Below are positions 26,050-37,002 of a stretch of 64,000 nt of DNA, in pieces. Both the position numbers and the translations under genes were made by a program. Positions within the stretch are counted from its first letter, which is position 1. Each line of letters starts with the position of its first letter. This stretch comes from Psoroptes ovis. Its lineage: Eukaryota; Arthropoda; Arachnida; Sarcoptiformes; Psoroptidae. The notes under the pieces are model-generated. The model searched no databases, was not told where the DNA came from, and saw only the letters and a list, made by a program, of their open reading frames with translations. The stretch spans positions 496,001 to 560,000 of the forward strand of contig PQWQ01000027.1 in NCBI GenBank assembly GCA_002943765.1, read 5' to 3'.

Positions 26050-26290
26050 CAAAAATTCCCATTGAAAATGCATTACGCAAAACGAAGTATTTCCATATAA
26101 AATACATTGAAATGCTTTCTCATTCAAAAAATGCCGGAGGACGTAGTTTCATTGAAAATGCATTACAAATGACGTAGTTCATAGAAAATACATTGTAATG
26201 ATTTTTCATTGAAAATAGCCGGAGGACGTAGTCTCATTATAAAAATGCATTGTAAAGGACGTAGTGCCATAGAAAATACATTGATTTTCG
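26050..26290. repeat. Minisatellite, about 86-bp unit, roughly 2.7 copies
   Basis: CCGGAGGACGTAGT occurs at 26134 and again at 26220, 86 bp apart, and a less complete copy precedes it from about 26055. Each unit carries CATTGAAAATGCATTAC, then (A)TGACGTAGTTCATAGAAAATACATTG. The copies are diverged by point changes and small indels. Confidence 0.75.
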
Positions 26291-27048
26291 AAAATTTCAA
26301 ATCGAATGGAAATATTAATTTGAAATTTGATTGATTGATTAGTTAAGACATGAAGATTTATTGATATTTCGAATCAATATTTATCCAATAAATGAATCAA
26401 ATCATGAATCTATTTTGTACCTTTGACATTATTATTGAATATTATAAAATTTGAATAAAACACTGTGTGTGTAAACACAGATCAATCAAGATTTGATCAG
26501 ATTATTGCGAGAGAAATCAATGTGAATGAATTATTTTCAATTCAAATATTACATACCATTTAATTTATCGCCAATTATTATTAGGTTTTATATGATAATC
26601 AATCAATCAATAAATCATTCTTGTCATATTTATTGCTTGTTTATTTTGTTGGATTGATTCATTTCAAATTTCATAGGTTCATTTGTTTGTTTGTTTATTT
26701 ATTTATTTTCATTTATTTGTTTGTATGGATTTGCACGATCATTTGTTTATTCATTTATTTACGTGTGTTATAATCTATTTGTTATTTGTAAGGGGCTGTT
26801 TATTGGCTGAGACAAGTGTGAAAATCATAGGCAAACATAGCAGAACAAAGCAGAGCTTCAGCAGCATTTCTTGGAAGATTTATCCAAGATTTATCTTATA
26901 ATTTTCCCCTTGTAATTCAGTAGCTTTTGGAGAAAATATATTTATTCATTCAATCAAATCAAATCGATATAAATCCATCAATAAATATTGAAATTTGAAA
27001 ATTAATGAAATTTATTTACTTGAGATGAATAAATATTCATGTATTTAA

Positions 27049-27120
27049 ATTGTACGGAATGTTTGGACGGATTTTTATGAACAACTCTATTGATTAAGCC
27101 GAATGAACTTTTCGGACAAT
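27049..27120. mobile_element. Mariner-like miniature element, copy C
   Basis: A 72-bp copy with a degenerate left end (ATTGTACGGAATGTTT) and a well-kept right end (GAACTTTTCGGACAAT). It shares ATTAAGCCGAATGAAC with copy A. Confidence 0.6.
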
Positions 27121-27519
27121 CGAATATTTATATAATAATATTTATCTATGTATGTTGGATTAATTAAATAAATAAATAAATCAAATATCAAAATATAGAT
27201 TATAAGTATTTTGATTTTGACATTATGTAATATCATTTGGGAGAGATTTTATTCATGTTTATTTTCATCATTTCAAATGATTTTCACATGAATTTATTCA
27301 TTTACAGCCGAATACAATGATGCTCGAATGTAATAAATTATTAAGCATCAATTTTCATTGGAAATGTTAATCAAAAGTTTAAAGAAAATTCGTGTAAATT
27401 GATTCATTTCGGGGTCGTTTTGTAAATTAACTAATCGACATATTGACTAATATTTAGCGTAAAATTTGTACCGAAATCGGACCAAATTAGGCTTGAAAAA
27501 TTGAATGTACAAAATAATA

Positions 27520-27593
27520 GGTTGTCCGAAAAGTTTTTGCCGATTATATCATGAGGAATTATGAGAAAATCGGCAAGAACTTATCGGACAACC
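27520..27593. mobile_element. Mariner-like miniature element, copy D
   Basis: A 74-bp copy with ends GGTTGTCCGAAAAGTT and AACTTATCGGACAACC, and inner pairing GCCGATTATATCATGA / GAGAAAATCGGC. It is flanked by TA on the left and TTA on the right. This is the most symmetric copy. Confidence 0.7.
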
Positions 27594-28182
27594 TTATATT
27601 TGCGTGAATATTTGAAAAAATCAAATCAAATCAAATCAAAAATTAATCAACCATTCATCGATTGATGATTCGTTGAATTCATTCATTTTATTTAAATTCA
27701 AATAAACGAAATGATCAATGATCAGTTCGATTGAATTCAATTGAATGCAAATTTGAAAAAAAACCGGAGAATTTCTAATAGCTCATATATCACACACACA
27801 TATATATATTTGAAGACGTACATTCAAATATATTTGAAATTCATTTGAAAATAATCAAATCAAATATTAACATGAACAAAGAAAGAAATGCTAATAAAAC
27901 ATGTTATTTGACACTTATGAGTTTTTATTTCGATTTTAAATGAATGAATTAAATTGATTAATTACACATTTGAACAAACACATATACACCGACAATGAAC
28001 AACATTTAGTTGAACATCTTGTGTTTGTTGTGTTGTTGTTGTTGGTGTGTATATTTATAACAAATAATAATAATAATTGAATGAATGAATCAATGAATCG
28101 CTTGATATTATTACCATTATTACCATTATTATCGTCGTCAATTTATTATTATAAACTTGAGTAAAAATAATAATAATAATAA

Positions 28183-28305
28183 TACAAAGTTTAAAGTTTC
28201 AATTCGTAATTTTAAAATTAAATTTCGTAGTTTTCAATGAAATTTTAAAATATATAACTACGAAATTCAATTTTAAAACTCTGAATTAAAACTTTAAACT
28301 TTGTA
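28183..28305. mobile_element. 123-bp foldback MITE, copy 3
   Basis: Begins TACAAAGTTTAAAGTTTC and ends AAACTTTAAACTTTGTA. The outer 17 bp pair perfectly (TACAAAGTTTAAAGTTT with its complement). The length is the same as copies 1 and 2. It lies inside a run of AAT triplets. Confidence 0.8.
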
Positions 28306-31300
28306 ATAAACGAACGAATGATCGTTAATAATAATAATAATAATAATACAAGACCATCTGTTACCAATAGATTGAATTTGATTTGATTTGATTTTCGATT
28401 TTTTTTTTTGGTCGATGTATCATTGTTGTATCGTCGTTGTTGATGATGCCGATGTCATTTACCATTTGTGTAATGCTGTCGATGCTGCTGATTCTGTCGA
28501 TATGATTGCTGTTCTGCTGATGCTTGATTCAATCGTGTTTAAAATACAAACATACAAAGTCTAAATTTGATTCTTTGATTTGATTTCATGGAGAATCGAA
28601 TCGATTCTTCTGATTTCGACCATGTTCGGGTCCATGTATGTTCAATTCGATTCAGATTGTCGTGTATTGCATGTTATTGGTTTTCGGCCGAGAAAAAATT
28701 TATTCATTTATTTGTATTATTTGGCCAATCAAACATCATTGGTCTACTACGCGGCTAATGATGATGATTATCGTCGGCCAAATTCTCGTTCAAATATATT
28801 TTTGGCTGACCAAAGCCAAAAAACACCGCAAACATTGATTTGAAACAAGAATATTTATCCAAATTCGTACTTGGTTTAGGTTTAGCTGATGTAACAAATG
28901 TTCGAATGATGATTGATGCTCGAATCGTATATTATTCGACCATGTTCGATGCTTGTCAGCTTCAATGCTCGGGCTATTTGTCATTTTTCTACGGAAGAAA
29001 AATAATAATAATTTGAAATTATTAAATACGATTATTATTAATTCAAATGATAATTAATTCATAAATTAATACGAAATTATCAATTTTTTGAATTGATTAA
29101 ATCTGTTAAATTGTCATGATTTAAATGTTTGATTATCGTTTAATGATCAACATTTGATGATTATTATCGTTTGATTAACATATTATCAGAGATCTTTGAA
29201 TTTTTTACGCACACACACACACACTATAGAACTTGAATTGTCTGAAGATTATTTTCTTAAAGACATTTCGTCATGGAAGAAAGATATAAATCTTCAAGTG
29301 TGTCTGACTGTGTGTGTGTGGTAAATTTAATAATCATTAAATAATGATGATCATTAAATGATGACGATTACGATTACGATGATGATGATGTTTGAATGCT
29401 TTTTGAATGTCTCTGAAATGATTGAAATATTTCAAAGTATTTTACTTGATCATAAAATGTGTGTTTAACGATGATGATAATGATGATGATGACATTAATC
29501 ATTCGGTTCTTGTTTGTTTCGATGATCATTTCGAGAGATTATCTTTGAAGAAAGAAAATTTTCTTGTCAAAAAAAAAAAACAAATTAATTTTGGCCTCAC
29601 ATCTTTGGGGCAAAAATTGATGGCTGATTGATTGGTAAAATGACTGGGGGAAAATTTCAAGCTTTTCAAGCTGATTTCGTTGAATTTTCCATCATCTGGA
29701 TGAAGATGCCACGATGCTCACAATTTCGACCATTCTCCCTATGACCATCGAGCGAAATCGATCGATTTTGGCCGCTGAAAATGGCTCGTAACGATGAAAT
29801 ATGGCCTGAAAATGGCCCAATGCCATTATGATATTCGATGTTGATGTGAATTTAATCAAACTAAAAGCTCATCATCATCATTTACGATTGGCAAAAATGA
29901 AAATGAAATCAATTTTGATTGACAAAAATACAATTTGAATTGGTACTATTCATTTATTCGTTTATCATCGATATTAAGAGACAAATACGGTAGAAAATGC
30001 GTCCCTACGTCATCAATCAACAGTAAACAATCCAACATATAAATAATTGAATTTGATTCGCCATTGATTGTCAGGACAGGAAAAAACGACCGAAACGAAA
30101 TAATAATCATGATTGAAATGTGCTGAAATCATAGAATCGAATGTGGAGTATCATTCAAATACAATGCATTCAACACGATACAATGCATTCAAACCATTGA
30201 AAATGGTCCAAAATCATCAACAATCGAGATGAACGAGTTTTCCATGTTCACTATTTGGACTATTTGTCGATTTTCGACTATTTGAAATTGTCACATTTCC
30301 ATCATTATCATTATCATCATGGTGATCATTATCGTTATCATTTAGTGTGTTTAAAATGTAATAATGATAATTATTAAATGGTTGACAAAGAGTTAAAATG
30401 AATAAAATAAAAAATTTTCATAAAAATTCACTTTTAAATGCAATATTTTTAAATGTAATTCATTTTAATGCATTCTAATTCAAAGGGTTGAAAGGGTTGT
30501 TGCCGTTGTTTTGCCATTGTTTTTTTAGCGTAGATTTTTGTCATAGATTTTAATTAAAAAGTATTAAACATTGTGCACAAGTGTGAAATTGAAACCATTA
30601 ACAACCATCCGAAATTCATTCAAGCGAAATGTATTTTGCAGCATTTTTTTCAGCTTTGAATCATCATTGAATTCAATTGAATTTTTTTTTCAAAAGTCGA
30701 TTCTCTCGACTATTGGTAGATTTATTGATGTCTAAATTTGTTTATTTTGATCTTAATACGTACTCGAAATATTATTAAGCAGATCGACGGATGAACACGT
30801 GCCGAAATTCGGGGTCGAATTAGGGTGTTTTGAGCATTGTTTTTTTCCGTGAAAAAATCAACATTCAATGTCGACAAAACAGACACGTGTCATCGTGTCG
30901 AACATCGAAATGTCGACAAGCACTCGTTGACCGCATCGTTTACCATTGGTCAAATTGAAATGGAATAAATAATCATGGAAATTTCAATTATTTCGAACCA
31001 ATCAAAAAACATTTCCTAATCTTTTCCGATTATTAAATGGCTTATTTCAAAGTTTAATACCAATGAAATTAATTATGATTAAAATAATAATGATCATCAT
31101 TATTATTATTAATATATTTGAACCTGAGTGTATATATTGCAATAATTAATTGTAGGCAATCTATCATGATTTTCACATTGATAAATTCATTCGTATATGT
31201 TTGATTGCGCTGCTAATAATAATGATAATAATTCAAATATTTCTATGGATTATGACTTTAAACTTCGTTTTTATATTCTTTCACTCAAAAATAGAAATTG

Positions 31301-32795
31301 ACCATCGATAATTCATTGAAATCTTATTGATAATTCACTGATAATTAATTGATTAATTAATAATAATTCGTAATTATCTTTAATAGCAACAGAACTAAGG
31401 TGAACAAAGTGGAGAAAAAATTTTTGAAATTTTCAAATAATTTCAAATAATTTTCAAGATCAACAATGCATAAGGTTAATGCAAGCAAATGGCCAATAAT
31501 TGCATTTGAAAGTGCATTGAATTACCATTGAAATTTCATTTGATTGAATTGAAAAATGTGTGCTTTGAAAAAATAACTCATCTATGAATTGTGACTTTTA
31601 AAAGTCATAATCATTGGCAAAAATGAATCATAAACAAAATTAAATTGAAATTGAATCAGGAAAAAATCAATTATTTCAATTGTTTTTAATGCATTTGATG
31701 CAGATTTCTATCAATTAAAATGAATGTAAGCATTCAATTTCAAATCTGAATGAATGACAGCTTTTATCAATGTTTCAACAATGATACGATATATAAATGG
31801 ATAATTTAATTTAAAACTGAAAAAAAAACAAATCAAATTTGATTGATTTGAAATGATTCAAATCCATGATAATGATGATGATTTGATTAAATTCTATGGA
31901 ATAAAATACGATTGATTCGTAGATAATTAAATTTATGAAATAATAATGATAATATAAATCCATTGTCAACGATTGAACAACGGCAATATTGAACATTTAA
32001 CAAAAAGAAAAACAAAAATAAATCAATTTCATTATTTGATTGCATTCGCAATTGAAAATCTATTATTGAAACTTGTATTTCATACTTGTATGCTCAATCA
32101 ATGCTTGAATCTCATAATCATTATTAAATTCCATTAAATCCAAGCATAAAATTCTTTAAATTGAATTAAATCGAATTCAATTTCTCTGTAAAATGATTGA
32201 AACTCATCAAATTTTACTTGGAAAAATGATTAATGTGAATTCGTATTGTATTGTATTTTATTAAGTTAATCTCTCATTACCCAAACAAAACAATATTGAA
32301 ACAATTGAAAATGATGATAAAATCAATTGATCTACGCACACACACACAGATGTGACACATTCATACAGATCTGAACACACTTTATTCGGTATTTATTCAT
32401 ATTTTTCAAGCTTTAAACAGGGTCTAAATCATTGAATTAACTGAGTCAGGATCGAAACAAGCTAAATGCATATATGATGCATGTGTATTTACGATCAATT
32501 GATTCGGCTGTTCGTATCGTTTAGCATTATTATTATCTGCCAACAACTAATGATGATGATGATGATGACAGGAACAATATTGAAATTTTACAAATTGGAG
32601 AAAAAATACTGAGCAATACTCGTATGAGGTAATATAAATTTTGGTGCCATTGGATAATACATTGAATAATGGTTATAATCTCTCTTGTGTGTGATCTCAC
32701 TTGTGAATTTATAAATATGTTTTGAGAGAATCGTTTGTTATTCGTTATTATTTGATATTATTAATATAATCATCATTTTGTTTAAATAATTTTAA

Positions 32796-32919
32796 TACAG
32801 GGTTTTAAGTTTTTATTCAGAGTTTTAAAGTTGATTTTCGTAGTTTCAAAATGAAATTTCAAATTGTAAAATTACGAAATCCAATTTTAAAACTATGAAT
32901 TAAAACTTTAAACCCTGTA
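32796..32919. mobile_element. 124-bp foldback MITE, copy 4
   Basis: Begins TACAGGGTTTTAAGTTTT and ends AAACTTTAAACCCTGTA, with TA at both ends. The two halves pair over about 58 bp at roughly 80 percent by eye. This is the best-preserved copy. Confidence 0.8.
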
Positions 32920-34075
32920 TTGATATTAATAATATTTTTTAATCATAAAATAACAAAATACAACACACACACACACACACAAGGGACTTAAAATTCAAGT
33001 CAAAATCGAGAATCTGATCTCGATTGTTTTTTTCCAATTCAATTTAATTTGAAGCCAATTTCTGATGAAATGCGCACATGGAATTTTCATAATGATTCCA
33101 TTGAAAGAGATCCCAGCTGTAAAATTATTCTGTCAATTTTCATTTTTTTGAAAAATAATTCTCATTGAAATTCAATGGAGTGAATGACATACAAACACAA
33201 AGCAAAATAATAAGTAAACAAATCATAAAAATGTATTCGAGGAGAAAAATTGAATTGAATCGAAATTGATCGAATCCAATGTTTAATCATAATAATAATG
33301 ATGACATGTCAAGGTATATGTGCTTACTTTATGAATCATAGAACCATGAAACCTAGACACCTTTGAAGTCTTCAATGTCTCCGATGTCTTGGATCATCAA
33401 AACATCAAATGGAACACCATCGAAATGTCCACGAAGACCCTTTATCCCCTGAAATTTTTCGGCGAATTACGCCGCAGAGATGATCATCATCGAAATGATG
33501 ATCAATAAACAATGAAATGATGAGGCTAGAACCCTGCTGAAGAGAAAACCATATGGAATATTGGTAGAAGAATAATAATCGGAAGAATTTAAAACAAAAC
33601 AAAAAAATATGTTTTTCTCTATCACATGTTTCGTCGGAACCCTGAAAAAAAATGTATCAAAATAATAATAATAATAATAAATACATACTTACATAGACAT
33701 AAATAGAAACATATTTGAATTTGAATAATCGACCAGCTGTTACCCTGGATAAATAATAATAATAATAAAAAATTCGTTTCATTTTTATTTTATTTTTATT
33801 CGCTTTTCGGTAAATTGAAAAATATGAAATTATATTTCAGAATCAAATCAAAATAAAAATATATAAAATATATTTACAACTCATAGACGATGATGATGAT
33901 GATGCCCGTGTATACATTTATTAGTCATGTTGAAATATTATTTGAGTGAATTTCAATGGGATAGATTCATTTCTTATTGAATGAACAAACATCAAAAGAC
34001 AATGATCAAAATTCAATGATTGTTTTTGATTTGTATCGAAATGTACGACGTTCAATTGCATTGTTATTGTTGTGA

Positions 34076-34300
34076 CTTGACGTAGTAAACAATTTAAAGC
34101 GAATCAAATCTTTGAAGCAATTAAATTCAAATTATTTAGAAAATATACGGCAAGAAATTCTGGCTCCGAAAAACTATCCATCGATGATCATATATGATGG
34201 ACGGCCCGAAAATGGTCATAATCTTTTTACTTGTAAGCATAATGCAGCAAAACACATCGGTGCAGAACTTTTAATCCTTTCGTTACCATTCGTTGAATAA
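34076..34300 (+). pseudogene. Possible relic of a methylene-THF dehydrogenase (FolD-like) exon
   Basis: A frame open from 34076 to the stop at 34298 translates into a non-repetitive peptide. One part, GHNLFTCKHNAAKHIGAELL, can be aligned by eye with the N-terminal catalytic segment of MTHFD1/FolD proteins (their ..NLY..KxKAAEEIGI.. and ..LP region). It has one residue deleted between the usual Tyr and Lys, and the Tyr is replaced by Phe. No splice sites or flanking exons continue the domain, and two stops follow directly. If the match is real, it is a decayed fragment; it may be chance. Confidence 0.2.
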
Positions 34301-36846
34301 TAATTCATTCATTTATTATTATTTATTCATTTATTTATTTTATTATAATTTATTCAAAGAAAAATTAATCACCAAAAATATTAAATCATTCATTATTTAT
34401 GGGCGAAAATATTGTTTTCAATTCAATTCAATTCATGCAGCATATATATTCGGGACGAAATGTGTTACATTCACATTCACATTCATTTCAATATCATATT
34501 TACATCATATCAAATTCAAATTCACATTTATATATACCCCATTGACCAGCAGTTACAAAAACAACAAAACAAAATATGAATTTGAATTATTTGAAAATAT
34601 TTAAACACATATTTGAATATATTTGAAAATGTATATTTGAATACACATATTTATTTATTTAAAATATATGAAACATCTGCTATCACAGTAATAATAATAT
34701 CATTATTACTATTATTATTATCATTAATAATATCATTGAATATTTTATTACATTTCACATGAAATTATTTAAAATTATTATTTGAAATTATTAAAATTAA
34801 ATTAAATAAAATTAAAATCAAGTTTTTTTTTATTTTTCGAAAATCAAATAATAATAATAATAGTGTCAAATATCATTAATTTTCAAATTCAAATATCATT
34901 ATTTCATTATGAAAAATCATTTCGATTTCCGAGATATTTTCAAATCTAAATTTGATTACATTACATTGCATTACAATATAAGGGCTTGGAAAAATATGTG
35001 AATTATGAATTATTAGAAAATATTTGAATTATGAATTCATTGAATTTATTAAGACTTTTATTTGATTTTTGCCTGAATCAAATAATATTCAATGATTGAT
35101 TATACTGTGTATTATTAATGAATGATTGTCTCAGAGAAATTAATCACTCATATACCCATAAATGTGTATATTATATGGCAACATATTTTTCTGAATTTCA
35201 AGAATATCAATCCATTTTCTGTTCATAATTATTTGTAATAATAATTTACCCCTTATAATTCACATAACTCTTATCAATCTTTTTACGCTCGTAAATTTCA
35301 CAAGAAATTTCGCCTCGAAGAAAATCAAAATCAAATAATATGATCATTATCTCGAATCAAATCAAATGAAATATATTTAATTAAATGTCTTAAGATTTAA
35401 TAATATCAAATCATTCATTTGATTCGATTATTATTAATATCATTTAGTCATATATCATTATTAACTATTATTATCATTTTATTTCCATATAATAATCTAG
35501 AAATGATCGATTTATTGATATGGACAGATATATACGATTATCATTGATTATTATTGTTATTAAATCAATGATAATCTATATAAATTTAATGTAAAAAATA
35601 TAGGGTTATTTATTTATATATCATTGATTGAATGTATTAATGGTGCCTACCGACGCCATCAATATATCGTACAATTGGCGCCATGTTGGCGCCTTGTACA
35701 CTGGTAATGATGCATCATTAGAAATGTATGGATGGATGGCTGGCTGCTACTGCATTTGTTGTTTACAATTGTTGTTTGAACAATCTCCTTAAACACATTT
35801 ATTGATCGATATCAGAACCAAAGATTTCGAAGATACGAACGAACAGCAATCTGCCATAGATTGAGTTTACATTTGTGTCCATGTATTTTCAATGCATAGT
35901 CAATGTATGTTCAATTACAATGATATTTCACATTGTACATTTCTATTGTATTTCACACGCACAATTTCGCTGACAAATGTATCAACTTTTCAATGTGTTT
36001 CAATATGTTTTAAACTTGAATATGTTTTTCGTGAATAAAATTTGTCCATATTTCATATTTCACAATTGTTTACCGCCAAAATTCAAAAAAACTGTTTTGA
36101 ATATTTTCAAATATGATTTTCAAATCTGTAATATTAGTGTATTTGCTTGCCAAAACAACAAATTTCACGAGCTGTTACCGTGTTTAAAATTTGCATCTCT
36201 AAACACGTTCAAAAAGTAAAATATGAAACCAAATCAAATAAAATGCAATACGTGTTTCCATATGTTTCAGTGCTTAGAATAAAAAGAAATAAAAGGATTA
36301 ATTTTATGAATTAAGCCTTTGTGACTTTTGAATTATGAAATATTAATATTTGAAATTTCTATATGAGATGAATTGAATGTAAGTTCAATTACTAATCACC
36401 AATCACTAATAATAATAGTAAATTGATTTATGTAAAGTCAATCATTTGATTGATTTTATTTAGTGCCAAATAACGATTCGGTCCTGTTCAACTTAAATTT
36501 AAGCCAAATGTCAGTGTTAAAATTGATTTTAAACTTGAAACATTCATAGATTTAAATGTGTTCAGTGAATTTCATGCTTTTTATTTGACATTTAGTCGAT
36601 TGGTAAACAGTACAATGTGTATATTTCAATAATAACAATGTGTACAATTATATTGAGCGTAAATGATGTTGCTCTATCCAATGTTTTCGGCTGTTGTTGT
36701 TGTTAAATACACATTCATTCAAATGAATTAACAAATGATGAATCAAACGAATGAATCAAACAAATGTGTGATGATTTGTATGTTCGTTTGTATGTTTGAA
36801 CATTCAAAATATGTGTAAATTTGACAATTTTACAAAATTTTCAAAT

Positions 36847-37002
36847 TTAACCCTTAGAACTCGAGGCATTTGCAGCGCAAGCGAGCCAGCAGTTCGACAA
36901 TTTTTCACACTCATTTTAAAATGGTGACTGAGAGGCGCCTATCGAGTTGCTGCATTACATCTTATGGTGAGCTATGCTCACCGCTCGAGTTTTAAGGGTT
37001 AA
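36847..37002. mobile_element. TTAA-flanked piggyBac-like MITE
   Basis: The sequence reads TTAA-CCCTTAGAACTCGAG ... CTCGAGTTTTAAGGG-TTAA. The terminal inverted repeats are 15 bp with one mismatch, start with CCC, and are bounded by a TTAA on each side, which is the piggyBac target site. The 148-bp body is much less AT-rich than its surroundings. It holds an internal hairpin GGTGAGC-TAT-GCTCACC. No transposase is present. Confidence 0.7.

Noticed and set aside
28580..28984. Overlapping open frames of 64-87 aa on both strands
   Set aside because: They contradict each other in the same DNA, have no motif, and the codon use looks like background AT-rich sequence.
33405..33602. 65-aa minus-strand frame in the desert
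   Set aside because: No homology recognised and no supporting exons. Kept only as part of a higher-complexity island.
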